This document shows positions 6,835 to 15,339 of a stretch of DNA of 54,638 bases, in pieces (within the stretch, counting starts at the first letter, position 1; every line of letters begins with the position of its first letter). The notes below the pieces were generated by a model. The model was not told where the DNA came from and did no database searches. It saw only the letters and a program-made list of their open reading frames with translations. The stretch spans positions 1 to 54,638 of the forward strand of contig NZ_JAELVH010000009.1 in the NCBI RefSeq assembly GCF_019399235.1. The letters run 5' to 3'. The DNA is from Streptomyces poriferorum (GTDB lineage: Bacteria; Actinomycetota; Actinomycetes; Streptomycetales; Streptomycetaceae). The position numbers and the translations under genes were made by a program.

Positions 6835-8175
6835 GTGAAGCTGACAATTCTGGGCGGCGGCGGATTCCGGGTTCCACTGGTCTACGGGGCGCTGCTCGCC
6901 GACCACGCCGAGGGCCGGGTCTCGGCCGTCACCCTCTACGACACGGACGTCGACCGGCTCACCGCCATGGCCCGGGTCCTCACCGAACAGGCCGGCGGAA
7001 CCCCGGACGCGCCCACCGTCGCCGCCACCACAGAACTGGACGAGGCGCTGCGCGGCGCCGACTTCGTCTTCTCGGCGATCCGGGTCGGCGGCCTCGCCGG
7101 CCGGGCCGCCGACGAACGTGTCGCGCTCGACGAGGGCGTCCTCGGCCAGGAGACGGTGGGCGCCGGCGGCATCGCCTACGGACTGCGCACCGTACCGGTC
7201 GCCGTCGATCTCGCCCGCCGCATCGCCCGGCTCGCCCCGCAGGCCTGGGTCATCAACTTCACGAACCCCGCGGGCCTGGTCACCGAGGCCATGTCCCACC
7301 ACCTCGGCGACCGGGTCATCGGGATCTGCGACTCACCCGTCGGCCTCGGCCGCCGCATCGCCCGCGTGCTCGGCGCCGACCCCGACCGGGCGCGGATCGA
7401 CTACGTCGGCCTCAACCACCTCGGCTGGGTGCGCGGGCTGTACGTCGAGGGCCGCGACGAACTCCCGCGCCTGCTCGCCGACCCGGAGCTGCTCGGCTCC
7501 TTCGAGGAGGGCCGGCTCTTCGGCACCGACTGGCTGCGCTCCCTGGGCGCGATCCCGAACGAATACCTGCACTACTACTACTTCAACCGCGAGGCGGTCC
7601 GCGCCTATCAGGACGCCGAGCAGACCCGTGGCTCCTTCCTCCGCGAACAGCAGGAGGGGTTCTACGGCCGGATGAAGGACCCGGCCACACCGGCCCTGGC
7701 CACCTGGGACCGCACCCGCGCCGAGCGCGAGGCGACGTACATGTCGGAGAACCGGGATGTCGCGGGTGCGGGGGAGCGGGACGAGAGCGATCTGGACTCC
7801 GGTGGCTACGAGCAGGTCGCGCTCGCCCTGATGCGGGCCGTCGCCCGCAACGAGCGGACGTCCCTGATCCTCAACGTCCGCAACCGGACCACCCTCGCGG
7901 TGCTCGACGCGGACGCGGTGATCGAGGCCCCCTGCCTCGTCGACGCGAACGGCGCCCACCCCGTCGCCGTCGATCCGCTCCCGTACCACGCCGTCGGCCT
8001 GGTCACCGCGGTGAAGGCCGTCGAACGCGCGGTGCTCGACGCGGCAGCGAGCGGCTCACGCGCCGACGCGGTCCGCGCCTTCGCACTGCACCCCCTGGTG
8101 GACTCGGTCTCGGTGGCTCGCCGGCTGGTCGACGGCTATACGAAGGCGCATCCGGGGCTCTCGTACCTGCGCTGA
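6835..8175 (+). CDS. GH4-family 6-phospho-beta-glucosidase-like glycosidase
   Basis: A 446-residue cytoplasmic enzyme of glycoside hydrolase family 4. These enzymes use NAD and a divalent metal in an oxidation-elimination mechanism. The Rossmann start KLTILGGGGFRVP binds NAD. Further motifs are VINFTNPAG (N141), ICDSPVGLGRR (C165) and GLNHLGW (H195); by family analogy Cys165 and His195 bind the metal. The central VLGQETVGAGGIAYGLRTVP also matches the family. Length is typical. The expected substrate is a phosphorylated disaccharide or aryl glucoside, but no PTS or other sugar importer lies next to it, so specificity is open. The GTG start at 6835 (KLTILGGG) fits the family N-terminus; GGAAG lies directly upstream. 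It converges with the DUF4132 gene. Confidence 0.88.
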   Translation: MKLTILGGGGFRVPLVYGALLADHAEGRVSAVTLYDTDVDRLTAMARVLTEQAGGTPDAPTVAATTELDEALRGADFVFSAIRVGGLAGRAADERVALDEGVLGQETVGAGGIAYGLRTVPVAVDLARRIARLAPQAWVINFTNPAGLVTEAMSHHLGDRVIGICDSPVGLGRRIARVLGADPDRARIDYVGLNHLGWVRGLYVEGRDELPRLLADPELLGSFEEGRLFGTDWLRSLGAIPNEYLHYYYFNREAVRAYQDAEQTRGSFLREQQEGFYGRMKDPATPALATWDRTRAEREATYMSENRDVAGAGERDESDLDSGGYEQVALALMRAVARNERTSLILNVRNRTTLAVLDADAVIEAPCLVDANGAHPVAVDPLPYHAVGLVTAVKAVERAVLDAAASGSRADAVRAFALHPLVDSVSVARRLVDGYTKAHPGLSYLR

Positions 8176-8184
8176 CACATCCGG

Positions 8185-8200
8185 CCGGGTGGACGCCCGG
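8185..8200. terminator. Weak hairpin between convergent genes
   Basis: CCGGG (8185-8189) and CCCGG (8196-8200) form a short stem in the 35-base gap between the convergent GH4 and DUF4132 genes. The position suits a two-way terminator, but the stem is only 5 bp. Confidence 0.3.
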
Positions 8201-8210
8201 GCCCGTACGG

Positions 8211-11200
8211 TCATGACGCCACCCCCGCGGTGAGGTCTGTCAGATCGGCGAGCAGTTCGGACACGGTGACCATGTCCAGCTCACCGAAACTCAGCGCATG
8301 GTCGGCGTCGCTCCCGTAGTCACCGGGCCGCTTGTCGAGCCAGACGGTTTCGAGGGTCTGGTCGGGGAACATGTCGACGGCCCCGACCGCGATGCCCGTG
8401 TCCAGGGCGACCACCAGGTAGCGGTCGTCGCCGATCCGCTTGGAGATCCAGCGCTCCACCCCCGCGTCCTGCGGCACCCCTCGCTGCCAGCCGCGGCGCT
8501 CCAGACCGAGGATCTGGCCCGTCGGCACCTTGAGGCCCTCGAAGCGGGTCAGGCGGTGACTGTCGGCTTCCTCCTCGGTCGGTGCGCACACGGCACGGGC
8601 CAGCTGGGGGAACGGCTGCAGGATCCCGCGGGCTGCGAACATCTCCGACCAGGTGGCCAACTCCTCGCCAAGGTGCAGGGGATGGGGCAGCCGCACGGCC
8701 GCTTCCCCGGAAAGGGCGAAGGTCTTGTCGCCGGCATCGGCGAACGTGCGGTCCTCCGTCACCCGGAACGTGGTGGTCGCCGCTTCCTCCTCGCTCAGCC
8801 ACACCAGACGTCGCACCAGGTGCCACAGCAGTGGATGGCCGACGAACAACTCGCCGAACTCCCGCGCCGTCCAGGACCGGCCCGTCACCATCGCGGCCTC
8901 CAGCCGGCGCACCTGGTCGGACGCGACCGTCCGCACGTCCTTCTTCAGAGCCGAGAACCGCTTGCGCTCGGCCGGCGCCAGTTCGGCGTCGTCGCGCGCG
9001 CCCGGCTTGGGGAGATCCTTGCGGCGCCGGCCGTCGCTGTCCTGAACGTACGGGCGCAACTGCTCGTCGAAGCGCACCGTGAAGGTCCTGGTCCCGTAGT
9101 CGACGACCGTGGAACCGTCCGGGGCCAGACCGAAGTCGGGGACCAGCCGGTCGGAGAGTTGCTCTCCCGTGAGCCCGAGACCTGCGGCCACCTCGGCGAT
9201 CTTCTCCGTGGACCGGACCTTCAGAGCCTTGAACCTCACCCGCTGGGAGATGCCGTGCAGATGCAGCAGAGCGACATCGCTGCCGATCGCCGCCAGCACG
9301 TCGAGGCCCTCGACCGCGCGGTGATGGGCGCCCTCGCCGGGCCAGGACCGGATCACCGGTGTCAGCCGGCGCACCGTCTCATCGTCACCCAGCGGGCCCA
9401 GGGCGTGCAGCACCCACGACTCCTCGGCGGGAAGGGCGGCGAGCCGCCACTGCTCGAAGAGCGCCCACGCGAACTCGGCCAGCGAGGCGGCGTCCGCCGT
9501 CCGCGTGACAGCGCCGAGGCCCGGGTACGGCTCACCGGGCACGGACATCGCCAGCATGGTCAGCACGTGGCGAGCCGACTCGTTCGGCAGGGCGCCGCCC
9601 GAGGTGACGGTGATCTGCGGCAGCAGTGCCGGATCCGCCCATTCCGGCACCGCCGGCAGAACGAGGGGCAGCGCCCGCTCCAGCGGATCAGCCGCGAGCA
9701 GCTCGGCCACCGTGTCGGCGGCCTGTGAGCCGTACGCCTCGGCGGCACCCCGCACCACGCCATCGCCGTGCAGCGCGGCGATCTGGACCAGGGCCTGCTC
9801 GGCGGCGCGGCGCACCCTGCCGGGCTTGCCGACGGCATCGGGTACCAGCAGCGGGGCAGCCCGCACGCCGTGCCGCTCGAACCACGAACGGGCGCTGGCC
9901 GCAGTCGACTTGAGCCGCGCGGACCAGTCGGCCATGTGCCGGGCCACCGACGCGTCGACGAAAGGAAGCAGCAGGGGTGCGAGGGAACTCGGCTGCCGGG
10001 GCACGACGCGCAGCAGCAGCGGCAGGGCGGTGAGCCCGAAGCGGGCGGCGATCGGCTTCAGCGTGTCCGCACCGTCCCACAGGTCGGTCGGGTCCCAGGC
10101 GGCGAGCAGTGGCGTGACCAGGTGCTCGGGCCCGTGGACATAGACCCACGCCGGCCGGAGGTCGTGTGCGTCCAGGCCGTAGCGCAGCGCGGCGGTCTCC
10201 TGCTCCCAGTCGCCCTTGGCGTGCCGTTGGGTGTACCAGCTCGTGGTGGCCGTCCACTGCTCCTTTTCGCCGGGCAGCCACTCCACCGCGGGCTCGCTGA
10301 CGGCTGTCAGCCCCGGCACGACCGTGGGCTTCGTTCCGCTCCGCTGCCGGGTCCATGGCGGAGCCGTCAGCACGGCCGGCAGGGCGTCGACAGGCGCGTC
10401 GTCCAGCCGGTTCGCCGGGTTGAGGAGCGGCTCGACGATCTCCGTCAGGTCGTCGGCGAGGGTCGGCAGGACCTGCTCCACCAAAGCGCGGTGGGCGGCG
10501 ACGTGCCCGACCAGCAACTGACGCGTGGTGCTCTGTCCCGTACCGCCGGGAGCGCGGAGATCCGCGGTGAGCATGCGCAGCGCACGGACCGGATAGCGGC
10601 GCATCGCCTCCAGGAGGGCCGGGCGGACATGCTTGGTGTCCGCGTGGCCGAGCAGGAGGAGGAACGCCTCGTCGGCCGGGACCTCCGCGAGGGCGTAGGC
10701 GACCTGCTTCACGCGTTTCGCGGGGGAGTGGGCGCGGCGCAGTTCCTCACCGAGGAGCGGGGCGACGGCGACGCCGATTCCCTCGGCCGCCGTCGCGATC
10801 AGGGCGGTGCTGTGGCCGATGACGGGCTTGTGGGCGAAGGCCAGGGCCTGGTCGGCGGAGTTGAGAGAGCAGTGCACCAGGGTGAGGACGGCGTTGTCCT
10901 GTTGGGCGGTGACTGCGGGATCCGTACAGAGCCCGGCGACCCAGTCGGTCTCGCTCGGTGCCAGATAGGCCGTGACGATCTTCCGGTAGGTGTCGGCACG
11001 GCACCGGGCGAGCGCCTCGACCGTGGCCCGGTAGGTCTCCGTGTCCGCCGCGGCGAGCAGCGACCGCACCCGGTCGGCGGCCGGACGCCATGACTCCGTC
11101 CAGTAGGGCTGGGGGGTGCGGGTGCGTGATTCCAGCCAGGGGTCGTAGCGCTTGGATCCGCTCTGCATCCAGTGCGCCTCGGTCAGGAACAGCTCCACCA

Positions 11201-11642
11201 CGGCACGGGCCGCGAACGGGAGTCCGCCCAGCCGTACCCAGCTGTCGGCCCAGGAACCGGCGTGCGGCGAGACGAGGCCGACGATGGCGGCCACGGCCGC
11301 CGCGCCCGCCGGTGAATGACTGCCGGCCAGGTGTAGCCGCGTCAGGTCCACGAGCTTCGCGTCACTGCCCGGTGCGTCCAGGAACTCCTGGATCCACGCC
11401 TTTTCCTCGGCCGTCCGGGCCTCGACGGCGTCCAGGTTCCGCTGCTGGGCCCGGGTGGGGGTGCGGACCACTCCACCGCGCCGGGGATTGAGCGAGCGCT
11501 GCCAGGCGGCCGGCAGCACGAACGTGTCCTCGTCGGGCAGCACCGCGGGATCACGGTCCACACCACCCGCTCCGTCCGCCCCATCCGCTCCGGTAACACG
11601 GAACTTCGGCGCACTGCCCTCGACGTACTCCGAGCGACGCAC
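8211..11642 (-). CDS. Large DUF4132-domain protein
   Basis: A 1143-residue protein. The C-terminal third matches my recollection of DUF4132, the MolR/YehI-type domain: ERKRFSALKKDVRTVASDQVRRLEAAMVTGRSWTAREFGELFVGHPLLWHLVRRLVW, then FRVTEDRTFADAGDKTF, HPLHLGEELATWSEMF and RYLVVALDTGIAVGAVDMF. The long N-terminal part is helical and repeat-like (HEAT-like, many short Ala/Leu helices such as VRPALLEAMRRYPVRALRML). There is no signal peptide or membrane segment. The GTG at 11642 (VRRSEYVEG) is chosen because a GGGGGCGGA ribosome site precedes it; an upstream in-frame extension to 11804 is Arg/Cys rich and unlikely to be coding. The family function is not established. Confidence 0.8.
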   Translation of the reverse strand: MRRSEYVEGSAPKFRVTGADGADGAGGVDRDPAVLPDEDTFVLPAAWQRSLNPRRGGVVRTPTRAQQRNLDAVEARTAEEKAWIQEFLDAPGSDAKLVDLTRLHLAGSHSPAGAAAVAAIVGLVSPHAGSWADSWVRLGGLPFAARAVVELFLTEAHWMQSGSKRYDPWLESRTRTPQPYWTESWRPAADRVRSLLAAADTETYRATVEALARCRADTYRKIVTAYLAPSETDWVAGLCTDPAVTAQQDNAVLTLVHCSLNSADQALAFAHKPVIGHSTALIATAAEGIGVAVAPLLGEELRRAHSPAKRVKQVAYALAEVPADEAFLLLLGHADTKHVRPALLEAMRRYPVRALRMLTADLRAPGGTGQSTTRQLLVGHVAAHRALVEQVLPTLADDLTEIVEPLLNPANRLDDAPVDALPAVLTAPPWTRQRSGTKPTVVPGLTAVSEPAVEWLPGEKEQWTATTSWYTQRHAKGDWEQETAALRYGLDAHDLRPAWVYVHGPEHLVTPLLAAWDPTDLWDGADTLKPIAARFGLTALPLLLRVVPRQPSSLAPLLLPFVDASVARHMADWSARLKSTAASARSWFERHGVRAAPLLVPDAVGKPGRVRRAAEQALVQIAALHGDGVVRGAAEAYGSQAADTVAELLAADPLERALPLVLPAVPEWADPALLPQITVTSGGALPNESARHVLTMLAMSVPGEPYPGLGAVTRTADAASLAEFAWALFEQWRLAALPAEESWVLHALGPLGDDETVRRLTPVIRSWPGEGAHHRAVEGLDVLAAIGSDVALLHLHGISQRVRFKALKVRSTEKIAEVAAGLGLTGEQLSDRLVPDFGLAPDGSTVVDYGTRTFTVRFDEQLRPYVQDSDGRRRKDLPKPGARDDAELAPAERKRFSALKKDVRTVASDQVRRLEAAMVTGRSWTAREFGELFVGHPLLWHLVRRLVWLSEEEAATTTFRVTEDRTFADAGDKTFALSGEAAVRLPHPLHLGEELATWSEMFAARGILQPFPQLARAVCAPTEEEADSHRLTRFEGLKVPTGQILGLERRGWQRGVPQDAGVERWISKRIGDDRYLVVALDTGIAVGAVDMFPDQTLETVWLDKRPGDYGSDADHALSFGELDMVTVSELLADLTDLTAGVAS

Positions 11643-12189
11643 AGGTCCGCCCCCCTTCCCACCCGTTCGACCCGTGTTGCCCCGGGCTCTTCGATCAGTG
11701 GTCCCACAGTAGGACCGACCACTGACAACACAGCGTGACCGGTGGCAGGATCGGGCGGAGCGCAGGTCGGCCGCTGCGCGCGAGGTCCACCCCGCGCACG
11801 GCACGGGCGAACGGCGCCCCGGCGACCAGAGGATCAGGCGACCGCTTCGGCTTCCGCGAGATCCGGTTCGGAGCGGGTGCGGACCGGACGACCGTCCGCG
11901 TCGCGGCTGCGAGCCGGGGCGTGACCGGTGTGCTCCAGGTACGTCTGGGGAGCCCGAAGGGCCGGATCGTGGGGGTGTTGCCGGTCCGGTCCACCGGTGG
12001 CGCGGACGCCTGGCGGGAGCAGTCGGCGAAGCTGCCGCACCCCGTCACCGGTTCGCACGACGCTCATGCCGTGGCGGCCGGCGGCGAGAGGACGGCAGCC
12101 GTCGGCCGGCTGACCTTCCGTAAGCGAGCACACGGTTGGGGGCGGGGGCGTCGTCCCATGCCCGGGCCCCCAACCGCACGGAAACGCGC
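11643..12189. other. 547-base gap upstream of the DUF4132 gene
   Basis: No well-supported gene. One short frame on the minus strand (12067 to 11834, 77 codons, beginning MSVVRTGDGVRQL) has mild coding character but no ribosome site. The bases just upstream of 11642 should hold the DUF4132 promoter (a less GC-rich stretch around 11690-11740). The end near 12116-12183 is a strong hairpin, listed separately. Confidence 0.4.
12116..12183 (-). terminator. Large nested hairpin, probable terminator of the anti-sigma/hypothetical pair
   Basis: An 11-bp perfect stem, CGGTTGGGGGC (12133-12143) with GCCCCCAACCG (12166-12176), is enclosed by an outer stem TTCCGT (12116-12121) with ACGGAA (12178-12183). 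It starts 6 bases beyond the stop of the minus-strand gene ending at 12190, which is the expected place for a terminator of that operon. Confidence 0.65.
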
Positions 12190-12630
12190 TCACGGAGCGG
12201 AGACGACGCTCGGCCCGCCCGTGGGCGCCCATGAAGGCGTCACACCCATCACCTGGCAGACCATGAGGAACAGCGGAATGGGCGGGGTGTACGGCGTGCG
12301 GCTGTCGGGCTGGTGGATCAGCCGGGGCCGTACGGCGGGAACGTACGCCCCGCGCGCGTAGGCGGCCTGCGCCGGCCAGTCCAGATCGAGGTCGGAGCCG
12401 GACGGCACGATCCACCACCAGCGGTCCGCGTCCGCGAAGACGCAGCCCGTACGCGGAAGATGGGACATCAGGCGGAAGCCGTAGCGCGCGGGCACGCCCA
12501 CCGCGTCACAGCCCAGGCTCGCCGAGAGCGCGGCCGGCAGCGGCAGTTGCACCAGGCCGACGCCGGCGGCGCAGCCGGGTTCACGGGAGCGCCGGGATCC
12601 GAGCAGATGGGACATGGCGTTCTTCAGCAT
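12190..12630 (-). CDS. Conserved-looking hypothetical protein of a WhiJ-like module
   Basis: A 146-residue protein of unknown function. Its ATG (12630-12628) overlaps the last codons of the ATP-binding gene upstream (TCATGCTGA), so the two are translationally coupled. A central Trp-rich core, CVFADADRWWWIVPSGSDLDLDWP, is followed by AAYARGAYVPAVRPRLIHQPDSRTPYTPPIPLFLMVCQVMG. I see no signal peptide and no membrane helix. The core makes it likely to be a real folded protein, but I cannot name the family. Its context, a coupled partner of an anti-sigma-like ATPase, suggests a regulatory job. Confidence 0.7.
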   Translation of the reverse strand: MLKNAMSHLLGSRRSREPGCAAGVGLVQLPLPAALSASLGCDAVGVPARYGFRLMSHLPRTGCVFADADRWWWIVPSGSDLDLDWPAQAAYARGAYVPAVRPRLIHQPDSRTPYTPPIPLFLMVCQVMGVTPSWAPTGGPSVVSAP

Positions 12631-13082
12631 GAGTGCTCCGAGCTGTGCGGCAGTTCCGCCCAGACGATGCGGCCCGAGCCGTTCCCGGCGTCGCGGGACC
12701 CCCAGGCGCTGCACATCGCGTCGACGAGCAGCAGGCCGCGTCCGTGCTCGTCGTCGGCTCCGGCGCCCAGACGTGGCCCGCCGGGCTGGTGTCCTTGGTC
12801 CTGCACGGCTATGCGCAGCCGGGTCTCGAGGCAGCGCAACTCGCACACGACGCGCGCGCTGGCGGTGTGCACCACCGCGTTGGTGACCAGCTCGGACACG
12901 ATGAGGACCGCCGCGTCGTGGGCGTCGTCGTCGAGCCGCCACTCGTCCAGGCGGGCCCGCGTCAGCCGCCGGGCACCGGCGACCGACTCGGGCTGCGCGG
13001 GCAGCGCGAAGCAGTATCTGAGCGCTTCCGTCCCGGGGCTGAGGTCCATGAGCCGGGGGATGAGCGCACTGCCAGGTGCCAC
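12624..13082 (-). CDS. ATP-binding anti-sigma-factor-like protein (HATPase_c_2)
   Basis: A 152-residue GHKL-type ATPase domain of the SpoIIAB/RsbW kind found widely in Streptomyces. The N-box is VLIVSELVTNAVVHTAS, the G1-like motif is AVQDQGHQPGGP, and the last nucleotide-binding motif is DDEHGRGLLLVDAMCSAWGSR. Such proteins act as serine kinases or anti-sigma factors, or as partners of WhiJ-type regulators. The GTG at 13082 has a TGAGGA ribosome site at a normal distance. The gene is divergent from the XRE regulator and shares with it a 203-base promoter region rich in palindromes. Confidence 0.85.
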   Translation of the reverse strand: MAPGSALIPRLMDLSPGTEALRYCFALPAQPESVAGARRLTRARLDEWRLDDDAHDAAVLIVSELVTNAVVHTASARVVCELRCLETRLRIAVQDQGHQPGGPRLGAGADDEHGRGLLLVDAMCSAWGSRDAGNGSGRIVWAELPHSSEHSC

Positions 13083-13150
13083 GACCGAATCCTCACAGTG
13101 GGGGCTGTGTCACGCTTCGCGATCTTCCTGAAAGAGGGCGGGCATGACGA

Positions 13151-13164
13151 GTGAACTGGTTCAC
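13151..13164. promoter_or_regulatory. Palindrome GTGAACTGGTTCAC in the divergent promoter region
   Basis: Perfect 6-bp arms GTGAAC and GTTCAC around a TG centre, 69 bases upstream of the anti-sigma-like gene start and 121 bases before the XRE gene start. It is a candidate operator for the neighbouring XRE/DUF5753 regulator. Confidence 0.4.
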
Positions 13165-13184
13165 ACCAACTCTCCCCCTGTCGC

Positions 13185-13231
13185 GAACACTTGGCAAGAG
13201 GCACTCTGAAAAATTCAGAGTGGCAGTGTTC
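13185..13231. promoter_or_regulatory. Nested palindrome upstream of the XRE regulator
   Basis: CACTCTGAA (13202-13210) and TTCAGAGTG (13214-13222) form a perfect 9-bp dyad around AAA. It is enclosed by GAACACT (13185-13191) and AGTGTTC (13225-13231). The element lies 55-100 bases before the GTG of the XRE gene, in the least GC-rich part of the region, so it probably overlaps the promoter and could be an autoregulatory operator. Confidence 0.5.
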
Positions 13232-13285
13232 TTGGTGGCACGCGCATGGCACACTGCTGCCAAACAGCGCATGGGGAGGTCTGAA

Positions 13286-14146
13286 GTGAGCGAACCGCGG
13301 TCCGCCCCGACCGTGGGTCAGGTCGTTCTCGGCAAGCGTCTGCAGGATCTGCGGGAGCGTGTCGGCCTGAGCCGGGACCAGGCAGCCAAGGTGCTCCGCG
13401 TCGCTCCGGCGACGATCCGCAGGATGGAGACCGCCGAGGTCGCTCTCAAAATTCCCTACGTGCAGTCGCTCCTGAGGGCCTACGGGATCGCCGAGGAGGA
13501 GACCGACGCCTTCGTCGACCTCACCGAGGAGGCCAACAAGCCGGGCTGGTGGCAGCGCTTCCACGACGTGCTGCCCGACTGGTTCAGCATGTACGTCAGC
13601 CTGGAGGGCGCCGCCAGCCTCCTGCGCATGTACGAGCCGCACTTCGTCCCCGGACTCCTGCAGACCGAGGACTACGCGCGCTCGGTGATGCGCACCGGAG
13701 CCATCGGCCAGACCAGGCCCGAAGACATCGAACGCCATGTGGCGCTGCGGATGGAGCGGCAGTCCCTGCTGACCCGGCCGGACGCACCGAGGCTTTGGGT
13801 GGTCATGGACGAGACGGTGCTGCGCCGCCCGGTGGGCAGCCCCGAGGCCATGCGCGCCCAGACCGACCGGCTGCTGGAAGCGACCGAGCTGCCCAACGTG
13901 ACCCTCCAGATCGCCGAGTTCTCGACCGGCCATCACCCGGGCACCTACGGGCCGTTCGTCCTGTTCCGGTTCGCCGTACCCGAACTGCCCGACATGGTCT
14001 ACAGCGAATACCTGACCGGGGCCGTCTACTTCGACGCGCGCCCCGAGGTGGCCTCCTACCTCGAGGTCATGGACCGCATGGCGGCCCAGGCCGCGACTGC
14101 ACAACGCACGAAGGAAATCCTCCGGGACTTCCGCAAGGAGCTGTGA
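13286..14146 (+). CDS. XRE-family regulator with DUF5753 domain (WhiJ-like)
   Basis: A 286-residue regulator. The N-terminal helix-turn-helix is LGKRLQDLRERVGLSRDQAAKVLRVAPATIRRMETAE. A DUF5753 domain follows (FSMYVSLEGAASLLRMYEPHFVPGLLQTEDYARSVM, VALRMERQSLLTR, WVVMDETVLRRPVG, LPNVTLQIAEFSTGHHPGTYGPFVLFRF). This is the standard architecture of WhiJ-like developmental regulators of Streptomyces, normally paired with a DUF397 protein and an anti-sigma-like ATPase, both present here. The GTG at 13286 is chosen because GGAGG (13275-13279) lies 6 bases upstream; the longer frame from 13151 would run through the promoter palindromes. The stop overlaps the DUF397 gene (TGATG). Confidence 0.9.
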   Translation: MSEPRSAPTVGQVVLGKRLQDLRERVGLSRDQAAKVLRVAPATIRRMETAEVALKIPYVQSLLRAYGIAEEETDAFVDLTEEANKPGWWQRFHDVLPDWFSMYVSLEGAASLLRMYEPHFVPGLLQTEDYARSVMRTGAIGQTRPEDIERHVALRMERQSLLTRPDAPRLWVVMDETVLRRPVGSPEAMRAQTDRLLEATELPNVTLQIAEFSTGHHPGTYGPFVLFRFAVPELPDMVYSEYLTGAVYFDARPEVASYLEVMDRMAAQAATAQRTKEILRDFRKEL

Positions 14147-14382
14147 TGACACCCATATACAACGGCATGCCGGCCGCCGATCTCGGCTCCGAGGGCTGGT
14201 ACAAGCCGTGGAGCGGTGGCAACGGCGGCAACTGCGTCGAGGCGATGAAGCTCTCCGACGGAAGAATCGCCATGCGTCAGTCCGCCGACCCCGACGGCCC
14301 GGCCCTCATCTACTCCCACCGTGAGATCGCCGCTTTCATACAGGGCGCCAAGGCAGGTCAGGCAGACTTCCTCCTGACCTGA
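14146..14382 (+). CDS. DUF397-domain protein
   Basis: A 78-residue acidic protein whose core matches DUF397 (WYKPWSGGNGGNCVEAMKL, IAMRQSADPDGPALIYSHREIAAFIQGAKAG). DUF397 proteins are small partners of WhiJ-like XRE regulators and are thought to antagonise or modulate them. The ATG sits in the stop of the XRE gene (TGATG), so the two are made together. The last codons and the stop lie within a CCTGA tandem repeat and the arm of a hairpin, described separately. Confidence 0.9.
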   Translation: MTPIYNGMPAADLGSEGWYKPWSGGNGGNCVEAMKLSDGRIAMRQSADPDGPALIYSHREIAAFIQGAKAGQADFLLT

Positions 14383-14398
14383 CCTGACCTGACCCGAC
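14355..14398 (+). terminator. Hairpin built on a CCTGA tandem repeat at the DUF397 stop
   Basis: AGGTCAGG (14355-14362) pairs perfectly with CCTGACCT (14373-14380) across a 10-base loop. The pentamer CCTGA then continues in tandem to about 14391 and degenerates to CCCGA, so the left arm can also pair in shifted registers. The TGA stop (14380-14382) is part of the repeat. It probably terminates the XRE-DUF397 transcript. Slippage in the repeat would alter the C-terminus or stop position. Confidence 0.45.
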
Positions 14399-14479
14399 CC
14401 CATCGCGCGGGCGGTTCCCGGTCGCCGCGCACCGACCTCGTTTCTCTGTTCGCCGACGCACGGATCCAAGGAGCGCGCT

Positions 14480-15286
14480 ATGACCGGGCACGAGCCCCCC
14501 GTCGAGATCGACACCAGCAAGCCGCATCCCGCACGGATGTACGACTGGTTCCTCGGCGGCAAGGACAACTATCCGATCGACGAGCAGATGGCCCGGCAGC
14601 TCCTCGCCGTGGACGCGCGCGGCCGTGACATGGCCCGCGTCAACCGGGCGTTCATGCACCGGGCCACCCGCTGGCTGGCGGAGAACGGCATCCGGCAGTT
14701 CCTCGACATCGGTGCCGGCATACCGACCGAACCCAACCTCCACCAGATCGCCCAGCAGACCGCGCCGGACGCGCGGATCGTCTACTGCGACAACGACCCG
14801 ATCGTCCTGGCCCACGCGGCGGCCCTGCTGCGCTCCACCCCGGAAGGCGCCACCGAGTACATCCAGGCCGACGCCCGCAAGCCCGAGGTCATCCTGGAAG
14901 CGGCCGGCAAGGTCCTCGACTTCGACCGGCCGATCGCCCTGTCCCTGCTGGCGCTGCTGCACTTCCTGGACGACGAGGACGGCGCCGCGGAACTGGTGGA
15001 CCGTCTGGTCGACCAACTGGCCCCCGGCAGCTACCTCATCCTCTCGCAGACCACCGGCGACTTCGATCCGGAGGGCGCGGCCGAGGCGGCCGCCATGTAC
15101 AAGGCCCGAGGCATGACGCTGCGCCCGCGCAGCCGCGCCGAACTCACCGCCTTCTTCCACGGTCTCGAACTCGTCGACCCGGGCGTCTCGCTCTCCGCCG
15201 ACTGGCACCCGGAGCTCGGCGAGGTCATCGACGTCCCGGGCGACGAACCGATCCCGGGGTACGCGGGCGTGGCCCGCAAGGGCTGA
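14480..15286 (+). CDS. DUF574 (Methyltransf_19) SAM-dependent methyltransferase
   Basis: A 268-residue protein of the actinobacterial DUF574 methyltransferase family. HPARMYDWFLGGKDNYPIDEQMA is the family hallmark near the N-terminus. The SAM site is FLDIGAGIPTEPNLHQIAQQ, and YCDNDPIVLAHAAALL is the acidic ribose-binding region. The ATG at 14480 has AAGGAG 6 bases upstream. These genes are expanded in Streptomyces and often sit beside XRE/DUF397 pairs, as here; their substrates are mostly unknown. It ends in a strong two-way terminator shared with the convergent M48-like gene. Confidence 0.88.
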   Translation: MTGHEPPVEIDTSKPHPARMYDWFLGGKDNYPIDEQMARQLLAVDARGRDMARVNRAFMHRATRWLAENGIRQFLDIGAGIPTEPNLHQIAQQTAPDARIVYCDNDPIVLAHAAALLRSTPEGATEYIQADARKPEVILEAAGKVLDFDRPIALSLLALLHFLDDEDGAAELVDRLVDQLAPGSYLILSQTTGDFDPEGAAEAAAMYKARGMTLRPRSRAELTAFFHGLELVDPGVSLSADWHPELGEVIDVPGDEPIPGYAGVARKG

Positions 15287-15294
15287 GCGGTGAC

Positions 15295-15339
15295 GGGAAG
15301 CGCGGTGAGGACATCAATCGCCTCACCGCCCGGCTTCCC
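15295..15339. terminator. Bidirectional terminator between convergent genes
   Basis: An outer stem GGGAAG (15295-15300) with CTTCCC (15334-15339) encloses an inner perfect stem GCGGTGAGG (15302-15310) with CCTCACCGC (15321-15329). It lies exactly between the methyltransferase stop and the stop of the minus-strand membrane protein. Confidence 0.7.

Noticed and set aside
11834..12067. A 77-codon minus-strand frame upstream of the DUF4132 gene
   Set aside because: It has no ribosome site and no recognisable family; kept only as a note in the intergenic entry.
13151..13285. An upstream GTG start for the XRE regulator at 13151
   Set aside because: The extra segment runs through the promoter palindromes and the GTG at 13286 has an ideal GGAGG site.
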